Source: Nocardia pseudovaccinii NBRC 100343
Lineage (GTDB): Bacteria > Actinomycetota > Actinomycetes > Mycobacteriales > Mycobacteriaceae
Direction: 5' to 3'
DNA length: 43,308 nt
NCBI RefSeq assembly: GCF_001613225.1
Contig: NZ_BDBY01000021.1
Location: 1 to 43,308, forward strand
Each line of letters opens with the position of its first letter. Positions within the stretch are counted from its first letter, which is position 1. The translations under genes and the position numbers were made by a program. The notes beneath the pieces were generated by a model. It did no database searches. It saw only the letters and a program-made list of their open reading frames with translations, and was not told the origin of the DNA. Below, piece after piece: positions 26,308-34,240 of this stretch.

Positions 26308-26938
26308 GGACGGGATCATCGGCCGGATCGAATGGGCGGTGGCCGGCCGTGCCCTGCCCGGTCAGCGGGTCTCCGGTGATCGCGGCGTGGTCCTCGACGC
26401 AGGCGGCGGTGCGGTGCTCTTCGCCGTCCTCGACGGACTCGGCCATGGCGCGGCGGCCGCGGACGCCGCCGACCGCGCAGCGCAGGTACTCTCCGAGAAC
26501 CGCGCCGAACCGCTGGACGTCCTGATGGTGCTGTGTCATCGAGCCATGGCCGACACCCGGGGCGCGGCAGTGTCTTTGGCGCTGTTCGGCGCATCCGACA
26601 CGGTGCAATGGCTCGGTGTCGGCAATGTCGATTCCCGGATTCTGACAGCGGGTCCGGTCGGACTCGCCATGCGCGCGACGGTCCTCATGACCGGTGGCAT
26701 CGTCGGCTATCGGCTGCCCCAGAACCTACAGGTGCAGACCATTCCGGTGCGTCCGGGCGATCTGCTGTTGATGTCGACCGACGGCATCGTCACCGAATCC
26801 GCCGACAGCGGCATCGATGCGTCCAAATCCACCGCCGAGATCACCGCCGAAATCCTGGCCAGGCATGCCAAGGACACCGACGACGCATTGGTGCTCGCGG
26901 CTCGCCACCGGGGCGGCGTACTGGAGGCACCAGCGTGA
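26300..26938 (+). CDS. RsbX-like PP2C phosphatase
   Basis: The 212-residue protein is a small SpoIIE/PP2C-type phosphatase with GDRGVVL, the metal-site segment AVLDGLGHGAAAADAA and LLMSTDGIVTE. In B. subtilis RsbX removes phosphate from RsbR and RsbS and so resets the stressosome. The GTG at 26300 overlaps the rsbT stop by eight bases and gives a normal N-terminus (VHEDGIIGRIEWAVAGR); an upstream in-frame start at 26243 would read through rsbT. The gene ends 84 bases before the next large gene, and that gap holds a 24-codon frame. Confidence 0.85.
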   Translation: MHEDGIIGRIEWAVAGRALPGQRVSGDRGVVLDAGGGAVLFAVLDGLGHGAAAADAADRAAQVLSENRAEPLDVLMVLCHRAMADTRGAAVSLALFGASDTVQWLGVGNVDSRILTAGPVGLAMRATVLMTGGIVGYRLPQNLQVQTIPVRPGDLLLMSTDGIVTESADSGIDASKSTAEITAEILARHAKDTDDALVLAARHRGGVLEAPA

Positions 26939-27022
26939 ACGGCGGAATGCAATGAGCGAGCGAACAAAAGGCGCAGCCGCCACCGCGGTCATGGCGGAGC
27001 CGAGCGCCAGCGAGGCGGAGAC

Positions 27023-29350
27023 ATGAGCGCGGCGCTGGCCGCATTTCTCGACGCCTACGCCGATGCGCTACGGCGGCATTTGAACTCACCGACGCAGGCT
27101 AGTCTCGGTGAGGGTTACGAACTCGGCCGGCGCGCTCTCGTCGAGGGCATCAGCCTGCTCGATCTCACCGAAAACCATTACCGCGTAGTACAAGCCGCGG
27201 AATCGAACACCGCGGACGCCAAACACGCCGAGATCGCACTGGAATTCCTGCTGCAGACTCTCGCCGCCCTGGACATCGCCACCCGCGGGTATATCGACGG
27301 CACCCGCCGCGCGGAACAACAGCGTTCGCGCATCGACGATCTCGCCGGGCGCGACGCCTTCCGCACCGCCCTGGTGGAGTCACTGCAAGACGGATTCTTC
27401 GTGGCCGACGCGCGCGGCACCATCATCGAGGTCAACTCCGCCTTCGGTGCGCTGACCGGTTACGGCGCGTCGGAATTGCCGTTCCCGCTGCCGCATCCGT
27501 GGTCGACGCCGGAAGGTCCGCGCTATCCCGATCTCGGTAGCGAGGCACAACGTTTCGTGATTCCGGTCAAGCATCGCGACGGGCGCACGGTCTGGCTCGC
27601 GGTGAGTACCAGTGCGATGGTCGAACCGGAGAAGTACGAGCAGATCTTCGTCGGCACCATCCGCGATGTCACCGCAGAACACGATGCACAGGCCCGCGAT
27701 CAGGCCGCGTCACGACTGGCCACCGCGGTCGGCGCGGCCACCAGTGTGGTCGAGGTGCTCGCCGTCGGACTGGACGAACTGCGACGCACCGTCGGCGCGG
27801 AAAACGCGGTGGTGATGGTGTGGCCCAACCGCAATACCGGGCCGGAGACGTATGTCTCGGGGGCCGAGGGTGTACCGGAGGACTCGGTGCTCGACGCCCG
27901 CGCGCGGGCGCTGCTGGATCGGGCCCGGCGGCGACCGGCGCGCAGCCTGTTCGCGATTCCGGAGGGCACCGAGAGTTCCGAGGGCATCGTCGCCCCGCTC
28001 GGTGAGACCGGCGATGCGGCATTGTGGCTGCGCTTCGCCGCTCCGCGCGCCATCAGCGCCGCCGACTGGACATTGTTCTCGCTGCTCATCGGACATCTGA
28101 GTCTGGCGGTGCAGCGGGCGCGCAACTTCGATCAGGCGCGTTCGACCTCGCTGACGCTGCAGCGCGCCATGCTCGGTCCGATCGAACTGCCGCCGCGGTT
28201 CTCGGTGCATTACGAGCCCGCGCTGCCACCGCTGGAGATCGGCGGCGACTGGTACGACGTGGTTCCGCTGCGCGACGGCACCATCGGCGTCGTGGTCGGC
28301 GACTGTGTCGGACGTGGTCTGTCCGCGGCCGTCGTGATGGGCCAATTGCGCACGGCCGCACGGGCTCTGCTGCTGCGCGGCGCGGGCCCGGCGCAACTGC
28401 TCGCGGAACTCGATACCGTCGCGGGCCGGATTCCCGGCGCGATGTGCACGACAGTCTGCGCCGCCGTCCTCGATCCGGTGCGCGGACTGGTCCGCTACAG
28501 CAGCGCCGGACATATGCCACCGATTCTGGCCGATGTCGGTCAGCCGGGGCGACTGCTCGAGGGCGGCCGCGCGGTACCGCTGGCTACTTTCGATACGCCA
28601 CGGCGTCCCGAGGCCACCACGGCGCTCACACCGGGTTCGACGCTGGTGCTGTTCACCGATGGCCTGGTCGAACAGCGCGGTGTCGATATCGATGACAGTT
28701 TCGCGAAGATCTCGGGGGTGCTCGCCGATACCGCGGGCAAGCTGCCGCGTGAGGTCGCCGATGCCGTGCTCTCCCGGCTGCGTCCGGCAGCGGGCTACGA
28801 CGACGACGTCGCCATGGTCGTGTACCGGCAACCACCAGCACCGTTGCGGCTCGAGATTCCGGCGAATCCGGATCAGCTCTCGGCCATGCGCAAGCGGCTC
28901 AAGGCTTGGCTCGCCGCCGCCGCGGTACCGCACGATCTCGCCTCCGACCTCATCGCCGCGGCCAACGAGGCCTGTAGCAACAGCATCGAACACGCCTACC
29001 GCAACGGCGGCGGGCCGGTCACCCGCGCGATCAGCTCCACGGCCGAACTGCTCGGCCGTGCCACCAGCGCCGCGGCGGCCACCACCGATCCTGGACTCGT
29101 CGAATTGACCGCCGAATGTGATACCCAAAAGGTCGTCATTCTGGTCGCCGACACCGGAACGTGGAAACCACGCTCCGCCGATCCGGGGCCGCGCGGACGC
29201 GGCATCGACATGATGCGGGCTTTGACGGAAGAATTGGAGATAGACCACAGCGGGCTGGGCACCCGCGTCCGCATGTCGGTAACGTTGCCCGCGATCAAAT
29301 CCCCCGTAGCGAACCCACTGCGCGGCACGAACCGCCAGGTTTCTGGCTGA
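27023..29350 (+). CDS. RsbU-like phosphatase with PAS, GAF and kinase domains
   Basis: The 775-residue protein has in order: an RsbU-type helical N-terminal domain (1-100), where RsbT would bind; a PAS domain (about 115-225); a GAF-like domain (about 235-375); a SpoIIE/PP2C phosphatase (about 390-610) with GGDWYD at 407-412; and a C-terminal GHKL ATPase domain (about 612-760) with the N box NEACSNSIEHAY (N648) and a lid DTGTW...GRGIDMMRAL. It could dephosphorylate the RsbV-like protein and, with the ATPase domain, act as the anti-sigma kinase too. The ATG overlaps the stop of a short upstream frame (ATGA). Confidence 0.88.
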   Translation: MSAALAAFLDAYADALRRHLNSPTQASLGEGYELGRRALVEGISLLDLTENHYRVVQAAESNTADAKHAEIALEFLLQTLAALDIATRGYIDGTRRAEQQRSRIDDLAGRDAFRTALVESLQDGFFVADARGTIIEVNSAFGALTGYGASELPFPLPHPWSTPEGPRYPDLGSEAQRFVIPVKHRDGRTVWLAVSTSAMVEPEKYEQIFVGTIRDVTAEHDAQARDQAASRLATAVGAATSVVEVLAVGLDELRRTVGAENAVVMVWPNRNTGPETYVSGAEGVPEDSVLDARARALLDRARRRPARSLFAIPEGTESSEGIVAPLGETGDAALWLRFAAPRAISAADWTLFSLLIGHLSLAVQRARNFDQARSTSLTLQRAMLGPIELPPRFSVHYEPALPPLEIGGDWYDVVPLRDGTIGVVVGDCVGRGLSAAVVMGQLRTAARALLLRGAGPAQLLAELDTVAGRIPGAMCTTVCAAVLDPVRGLVRYSSAGHMPPILADVGQPGRLLEGGRAVPLATFDTPRRPEATTALTPGSTLVLFTDGLVEQRGVDIDDSFAKISGVLADTAGKLPREVADAVLSRLRPAAGYDDDVAMVVYRQPPAPLRLEIPANPDQLSAMRKRLKAWLAAAAVPHDLASDLIAAANEACSNSIEHAYRNGGGPVTRAISSTAELLGRATSAAAATTDPGLVELTAECDTQKVVILVADTGTWKPRSADPGPRGRGIDMMRALTEELEIDHSGLGTRVRMSVTLPAIKSPVANPLRGTNRQVSG

Positions 29351-29375
29351 GGAATGCAGCGCGAAAGGCGGGTTC

Positions 29376-29768
29376 ATGGCAGATTGTGATGATGTGACAA
29401 ACAACTCCGGAGACGCGTATCCCCTGGCGGACACGATGACCACCACAGTCGAGGCACACGATGGCGCGACCGTGCTCACGGTTTCCGGCGAGGTCGATCT
29501 GGCGACCGCGCCAGCGCTGGAGAACACCATCGAGGCCATCCTCACCGGCAAACCGGCGGTCCTGATCATCGACCTGACCGGTGTCAGCTTCCTCGCCTCG
29601 GCGGGTATGGCGACCCTGGTCGCGGCGCATCAGCGGGCAGGCGACACGACGACCATCGTGGTGGTCGCGGACGGTCCGGCCACCAGTCGGCAGCTCAAGA
29701 TGACGAGTCTGGATCAGGTGTTCGCACTGCACACCACCCTGGCCGAGGCGCTGGCCGCGCTCCGGTAG
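29376..29768 (+). CDS. RsbV-like anti-anti-sigma factor (STAS)
   Basis: The 130-residue STAS protein has TVLTVSGEVDLATAPALE and LIIDLTGVSFLASAGMATLV, with the usual phosphorylatable serine in FLASAGM. An unphosphorylated form would bind an anti-sigma factor and free the sigma factor; the kinase and phosphatase domains of the gene upstream are its likely partners. It lies 25 bases downstream of that gene. The extra N-terminal 20 residues are acidic and not part of the domain. The start could also be the internal ATG at 29436. Confidence 0.88.
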   Translation: MADCDDVTNNSGDAYPLADTMTTTVEAHDGATVLTVSGEVDLATAPALENTIEAILTGKPAVLIIDLTGVSFLASAGMATLVAAHQRAGDTTTIVVVADGPATSRQLKMTSLDQVFALHTTLAEALAALR

Positions 29769-29845
29769 CGCGGTCTGATTCCAACCGGAACCTTCCGATC
29801 ACCTGACCGCCACGGAGCGAGTCTTACGAGCGACATTCGCGGCCC

Positions 29846-29912
29846 GTCTCGCGGCCGAATGGTCGAAGCGCATGCGACGAAGTCGCGAGTCTCGACCGCT
29901 CGGCCGCGAGAC
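29846..29912. terminator. Large nested inverted repeat between convergent genes
   Basis: Arms GTCTCGCGGCCGA (29846-29858) and TCGGCCGCGAGAC (29900-29912) are perfect complements. Inside are two further pairs: GGTCGA (29861-29866) with TCGACC (29892-29897), and GCGAC (29874-29878) with GTCGC (29882-29886). The whole can fold into a 67-base hairpin. It lies between the ends of convergent genes and may be a bidirectional terminator or a dispersed intergenic repeat. Confidence 0.6.
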
Positions 29913-29931
29913 ACAATGGGGCCGCGAACAC

Positions 29932-29950
29932 GCAGCGCCGAAGGCGCTGC
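29932..29950. terminator. 8-bp hairpin next to the oxidoreductase stop codon
   Basis: GCAGCGCC and GGCGCTGC are perfect 8-bp arms with a three-base loop. It begins three bases past the stop of the luciferase-like gene on the complementary strand. No U tract follows. Confidence 0.5.
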
Positions 29951-29953
29951 AAA

Positions 29954-30994
29954 TTAGACACAGAGTTCGCGCAGTTGCTCGATCAGCTTGACCCGCTCGG
30001 CCGGGGTCGCCGCCATCGGCACCACATTGAGCACCGTGACACCCGCGGCACGGAATGCGGCGATCCGCTCCTTCACGAATCCGGCCGGGCCGACCAGTGA
30101 GATATCCCGAACCAGATCGTCCGGGACAACCTTGACGGCCTCTTCCTTCTTGCCCGCCAGATACAGCTCCTGGATCCGGTCCGCCTCGGCGCCGTAGCCG
30201 TACTTGGTGGCCAGCGTGTGATAGAAGTTCTTGCCCTTCGCGCCCATACCGCCGATGTAGAGCGCCAGATGCGGTTTCACGAATTCCAGTAGCGGCGTGA
30301 CATTCTCGCCGATGGCCAGCGCGGGCCCGGCGTAGACGTCCAGCTCGCCGAGGATCGGATCACGCTTGGCCAGACCGGCATCCAGCGATTCGCCCCAGAT
30401 CTCCTTGGCCTTCTCCGGCACGAAGAAGATCGGCTGCCAGCCCTCGGCGATCTCCGCGGCCAGCTCCACATTCTTCGGGCCGAGCGCGGCCAGCAGCACC
30501 GGAATGCGTTCGCGCACCGGATGATTGATCAGCTTGAGCGGCTTGCCCAGGCCGGTGCCCCGGTCGGCGGGCAGCGGGATCTGATAGTACTTGCCCTGGT
30601 ACTCCAGCCGCTCGCGACGCCACACCTTGCGGCAGATCTCCACCAGTTCCCTGGTGCGTCCGATGGGTGCGTCATAGGGGACGCCGTGGAAGCCCTCGAT
30701 CACCTGCGGGCCCGATGCGCCGAGGCCGAGTACATAGCGACCGTCGGAGACGAAGTCCAGACCGGCGGCGGTCATGGCGGTCAGGCTGGGCGTGCGGGTG
30801 TAGATCTGCAGGATGCCCGAGGCCAGCTGCAGCCGCGTGGTCTTGGCCGCCAGATATCCGAGCGCGCTCACCGCGTCGAAGGAGTAGGCCTCCGGCACGA
30901 ACACGATGTCGAGTCCAGCCTTTTCGAGGTCGGCCACCTCGGCGGCCGCCTCTTTGAAGCCGCCCGAGTAGTTGATGCTCAATCCGATCCGCAT
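29954..30994 (-). CDS. Luciferase-like F420-dependent oxidoreductase
   Basis: The 346-residue protein is a luciferase-like (LLM) TIM barrel. It has MRIGLSINYSGGFKEAAAEVADLEKAGLDIVFVPEAYSFDAVSALGYLA and the segment VSDGRYVLGLGASGPQVIEGFHGVPYD typical of F420-linked actinobacterial members. The substrate is unknown. The ATG at 30994 is chosen because it gives the normal N-terminus and lies seven bases after a TAGGTT box, fitting a leaderless mRNA; the frame is open about 95 codons further upstream but that part has no family similarity. It is divergent from the cyclodeaminase-like gene. Confidence 0.88.
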   Translation of the reverse strand: MRIGLSINYSGGFKEAAAEVADLEKAGLDIVFVPEAYSFDAVSALGYLAAKTTRLQLASGILQIYTRTPSLTAMTAAGLDFVSDGRYVLGLGASGPQVIEGFHGVPYDAPIGRTRELVEICRKVWRRERLEYQGKYYQIPLPADRGTGLGKPLKLINHPVRERIPVLLAALGPKNVELAAEIAEGWQPIFFVPEKAKEIWGESLDAGLAKRDPILGELDVYAGPALAIGENVTPLLEFVKPHLALYIGGMGAKGKNFYHTLATKYGYGAEADRIQELYLAGKKEEAVKVVPDDLVRDISLVGPAGFVKERIAAFRAAGVTVLNVVPMAATPAERVKLIEQLRELCV

Positions 30995-31111
30995 AGCACT
31001 CAACCTAACCGCAGCTACGCACCGGCCGCGCACCGGCCACCCCGGCGCGAGCGGTAGCGTATTCGCCGTAGTTCTCCACTGTCGTCGCAGGAAAACGAAA
31101 GGCCACCCGCC

Positions 31112-31744
31112 GTGTCGCAGCCCGCCTTCGCTGAGGCCACCCTCGCGCAGTACCTGACCGACCTGGCCGCGAAGGTACCCGCACCAGGCGGCGGCGCCGT
31201 CGCAGCGCTGCACGCCGCACAGGGCGCCGCACTGGTCGCGATGGTCGCGCGCTACACCACCCGGGCCAAGGATGCCGAACACCGGCCGGTCATCGATCGG
31301 ATCATCGAGGCGGCCGATGCGGCTCGCGAACGCGCACTGGCCTTGGCCGATGCCGATGCGGCGGCGTTCACCGCCGTCGGCAACGCCTACAAGTTGCCGA
31401 AGGATTCCTCCACCCAGGCCGCCGCGCGGAGTGATGCCATTACCGCCGCCTTGCTCGAGGCAGCCCGGGTGCCCGCCGCGGTCGTCGACGAGGCCGACGA
31501 GGTGCTCTCACTCGCCACCGAACTGCTGCCGATCGGCAATCCCAATGTGGTCACCGATATCGCCGCCGCCGCCGATGCCGCACGGGCCGCGGCCACCAGT
31601 TCGCAGCTCAATATCGAGATCAATGTCCGCTCGCTCAGCGCCGAACAGGGCGATAAGTTCGCGACCGTGCTGATCCGCATCGACGAGATCACCGCCCGCG
31701 CGGACGCACTGCACGCCGAGGTATTGCACGCCGTGCGCGGCTGA
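31112..31744 (+). CDS. Cyclodeaminase-domain (FTCD_C) protein
   Basis: The 210-residue helical protein has the cyclodeaminase fold signature LAQYLTDLAAKVPAPGGGAVAALHAAQGAALVAMVARYTT, followed by long helices and NPNVVTDIAAAADAARAAA. In full formiminotransferase-cyclodeaminases this domain turns 5-formimino-THF into 5,10-methenyl-THF; stand-alone members are common and mostly untested. The GTG has a GAAAGG site about eleven bases upstream. No formiminotransferase is nearby, although a FolD-like gene lies 7 kb away. Confidence 0.85.
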   Translation: MSQPAFAEATLAQYLTDLAAKVPAPGGGAVAALHAAQGAALVAMVARYTTRAKDAEHRPVIDRIIEAADAARERALALADADAAAFTAVGNAYKLPKDSSTQAAARSDAITAALLEAARVPAAVVDEADEVLSLATELLPIGNPNVVTDIAAAADAARAAATSSQLNIEINVRSLSAEQGDKFATVLIRIDEITARADALHAEVLHAVRG

Positions 31745-31748
31745 ATTC

Positions 31749-31760
31749 GACCGAACGGTC
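31749..31760 (+). terminator. Weak hairpin after the cyclodeaminase-like gene
   Basis: GACCG and CGGTC flank AA four bases after the stop codon, followed by a T-containing run (cgtttgtt). The stem is short and could equally be a binding site just upstream of the stress promoter. Confidence 0.3.
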
Positions 31761-31765
31761 GGATC

Positions 31766-31790
31766 GTTTGTTCGGTGTTATGCCGGGTAT
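31766..31790 (+). promoter_or_regulatory. SigF/SigB-type promoter of the L,D-transpeptidase gene
   Basis: GTTT at 31766-31769, a 15-base spacer and GGGTAT at 31785-31790 match the actinobacterial general-stress sigma pattern. The predicted transcript starts near 31797, giving a leader of about 110 bases. Confidence 0.55.
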
Positions 31791-31908
31791 GTCGGCCGTA
31801 TATATGAAACTGTGGACTCGGACGGCCGTTACAGAACCGGTACGTCGAGTTGATCATGAAGTCCTAGAATGGATTTCTGCGTCCCACACCAGCGTGAAGG
31901 GGTGGACC

Positions 31909-32661
31909 ATGCGGAACGCACTCAGATACCTGTTCCTCGCGACCACGGTCGTCGCCTTGGCGGCATTCGGGTCCGGAGCGGCAATCGCCACAACAATTCT
32001 GAAACCCGACGTCGACGTGGTCGCGACGATCACCCCGTCGGCAGGCCAGGAAGTCGGTATCGCGGCACCGGTGACGATTCGATTCGCCGATCCGGTCGCC
32101 AACCGCGACCGAGCCGAACGACTGGTCGATATCCGAGCCACCGAGCCGCTGCCTGGCGCCTTCTCCTGGGCGAGTGATCGTGAATTGACTTGGACGCCAA
32201 CGAGTTTCCTGCCCGCCCGGGCGCCGATCTCGGTGCAGGTCGGTAACACGCGCACGGAGTTCCGCACCAATGCGGGTGTGGTGGCCGACGCCGATATGTC
32301 GGCGCATACCTTCACCGTGAGCATCGGCGGGGCGGTCGCGCGGTCGGTGCCCGCATCCATGGGCAAGCCTGGCTACGAGACACCGACAGGTACCTTCCCG
32401 ATTCTGGAAAAGTTCCGTTCGGTCGTCTTCGACTCGCGCACCATCGGGATCCCGCTGAGCTCGCCCGAGGGCTACGTCATCAATGGCGAGTACGCCGAAC
32501 GCCTCACATGGGGTGGCGTTTTCGTGCATTCCGCGCCGTGGTCGGTGGATTCGCAGGGCTATGCCAATGTCAGCCACGGCTGCATCAACCTGGCTCCCGA
32601 TGATGCCGCCTGGTACTACGAGACCGTCGGCGTCGGCGATCCGGTCACCGTGCATTGGTGA
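31909..32661 (+). CDS. L,D-transpeptidase (YkuD)
   Basis: The 250-residue exported protein has an N-terminal signal or anchor segment (residues 7-27), a small Ig-like domain (about 37-120) and a YkuD catalytic domain (130-250). The active-site residues are present: H207 in VHSAPW and C226 in SHGCINL. Such enzymes make 3-3 cross-links in peptidoglycan, or attach proteins to it, and resist most beta-lactams. The ATG at 31909 has GAAGGGG seven bases upstream and gives a normal signal peptide. A SigF/SigB-type promoter upstream suggests use in stress or stationary phase. Confidence 0.9.
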   Translation: MRNALRYLFLATTVVALAAFGSGAAIATTILKPDVDVVATITPSAGQEVGIAAPVTIRFADPVANRDRAERLVDIRATEPLPGAFSWASDRELTWTPTSFLPARAPISVQVGNTRTEFRTNAGVVADADMSAHTFTVSIGGAVARSVPASMGKPGYETPTGTFPILEKFRSVVFDSRTIGIPLSSPEGYVINGEYAERLTWGGVFVHSAPWSVDSQGYANVSHGCINLAPDDAAWYYETVGVGDPVTVHW

Positions 32662-32794
32662 GCCGTAAACAATCCGTTTTCCTTCGCGACACCTCCCCTC
32701 AATTTCGTCACGGGCAGCAAACCTGGCAGTATCCTGCCGAGGTTGATACAACTGCGGGACACACGTGATCGTATGACCTGATGAAGGTGGGGCG

Positions 32795-34237
32795 ATGGAT
32801 CGACCGGATATGACCTCGCGGGCGAATTCCGGCCCGCAGCCGGGCGCTGCGTCACAACAGCCGCTCGGTGCGCCGAGGGCATACCAGCCTCCGACACCGC
32901 CGAACCCGTTCCACCGGATCGGCTTCACCGAGGACAACGCGCCGACCGGGCCGATTCCGCGGATCCCGATCGACGGCGCACCCGTCGACACCGGTCCACT
33001 GCGCCGCGTGCCGATCGACCGCGCCGCAACACAATCCGGACCGCTGCCCCGAGTTCCGGTCGACCGTACGCCGACGAATACGGACCCGTTCCGGCGCATT
33101 CGCGGTCAACAAGTTCCAGGCGGCCAGGCTCCGAATCCCCAGGCTCCGAATCCCCAGGCTCCGAATCCCCAGGGCCCGAGGCAAACCGGGCCGATACCGC
33201 GGATCCCGATCCAGGAAGTTCCCCCGCGTCAGCCCCCGGTTCCGCACGTCTCGATGCACCAGGCGCCGACTGTGCAGGACCGCGAGCAGGGATCGCTGAC
33301 GTCGCCGGAACCGATCCGTCAGGTGCCCGTCAACCGGAACCCGAGCCCTCCTGCGCCTGCCGTGCCGCGTCCGTCTGCCTCGCAAGATCCGAATTGGTAT
33401 GCGCCGGACCAGCGCGGGCCGGTTCAGCGAGACCCCCTGCGCCAGAACCCGATTCACCCAGGGGCTTTCGACACAGAACGCACTCGGCAAGTTCCGAACC
33501 ACTACGCACCGGACTCATACGAGCAGGATCTGGTGCGGCACAACCCGATTCAGGCAGCGGATCGCGAATCCGCGCAGTATGAGCTCGAGTATGGGAGCGA
33601 CTGGTCCGAATGGGTCGAGGAACTTCCCGCGGAGCCGAAACCGACTGCACCGGACTATTTCCGGCATGAGGAGGCCTTGGCGGCAATGATCGATCGGTCC
33701 GGCCGGAATCGGTCGAAGCGCCGGTGGATGCCGGTGCTGGTCGGGTCGGTCGCGGCGGCCGGACTGCTCGTGGTGGCGTTCGTGCAGATTCGGCCGGAGC
33801 CGCAACCGGCGACGGTGGCTTCGTCCACGCCCAGCCAGGTCGCGGTCTCCGGATCCACGTCCGCGGCGCAGTGCCCGGCCGAGCGGGTCGGGGACACCAT
33901 TACCGGCAATGGCGCTGGCGGGCTGGATTCCGGACCGGGTGTCATATTCGCGTTCCAGTACGCGTATTACGTCACCCGATCCGGTGTTGCGACCCGAGAG
34001 TTCGTGGCGCCCAACGCATCCGTCTCCCCCGCCGGGACGATTCAACAGGGCATCGACGGCATTCCGGCTGGCACCACCCACTGCATCAGCATTACGCCGG
34101 GAGCTTCCGTCGGGCAGTACCTGGTGCAGGTTACCGAGCATCGACCCGATTCGACCTCGATCACCTACAAACCCCAGGTCGTCACTACGGCGCGCGTGGG
34201 CAATCAGACCCTGATCACCCGAATCGGCGCGGCCTGA
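32795..34237 (+). CDS. Proline-rich single-pass membrane protein
   Basis: The 480-residue protein has a long disordered cytoplasmic part (1-310) rich in P, R, N and Q. It contains short repeats of the type GP(I/L)xR(I/V)P(I/V)Dxxxxxx and three QAPNP units. A basic stop RSKRRW leads into one membrane helix (about 313-332), and a small external domain (about 345-480) has two cysteines (AAQCPAE and THCISI) that may form a disulfide. I do not recognise the external domain. The ATG has a GGTGGGG ribosome site. The stop lies three bases from the convergent oxidoreductase stop. The layout resembles mycobacterial-type envelope proteins of unknown role. Confidence 0.8.
   Translation: MDRPDMTSRANSGPQPGAASQQPLGAPRAYQPPTPPNPFHRIGFTEDNAPTGPIPRIPIDGAPVDTGPLRRVPIDRAATQSGPLPRVPVDRTPTNTDPFRRIRGQQVPGGQAPNPQAPNPQAPNPQGPRQTGPIPRIPIQEVPPRQPPVPHVSMHQAPTVQDREQGSLTSPEPIRQVPVNRNPSPPAPAVPRPSASQDPNWYAPDQRGPVQRDPLRQNPIHPGAFDTERTRQVPNHYAPDSYEQDLVRHNPIQAADRESAQYELEYGSDWSEWVEELPAEPKPTAPDYFRHEEALAAMIDRSGRNRSKRRWMPVLVGSVAAAGLLVVAFVQIRPEPQPATVASSTPSQVAVSGSTSAAQCPAERVGDTITGNGAGGLDSGPGVIFAFQYAYYVTRSGVATREFVAPNASVSPAGTIQQGIDGIPAGTTHCISITPGASVGQYLVQVTEHRPDSTSITYKPQVVTTARVGNQTLITRIGAA
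33124..33168 (+). repeat. Three perfect 15-bp tandem repeats
   Basis: The unit CCAGGCTCCGAATCC is repeated three times without change and continues as a partial fourth copy. It encodes QAPNP. Identical copies suggest recent slippage, and the number may vary between strains without shifting the frame. Confidence 0.9.
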
Positions 34238-34240
34238 CCC

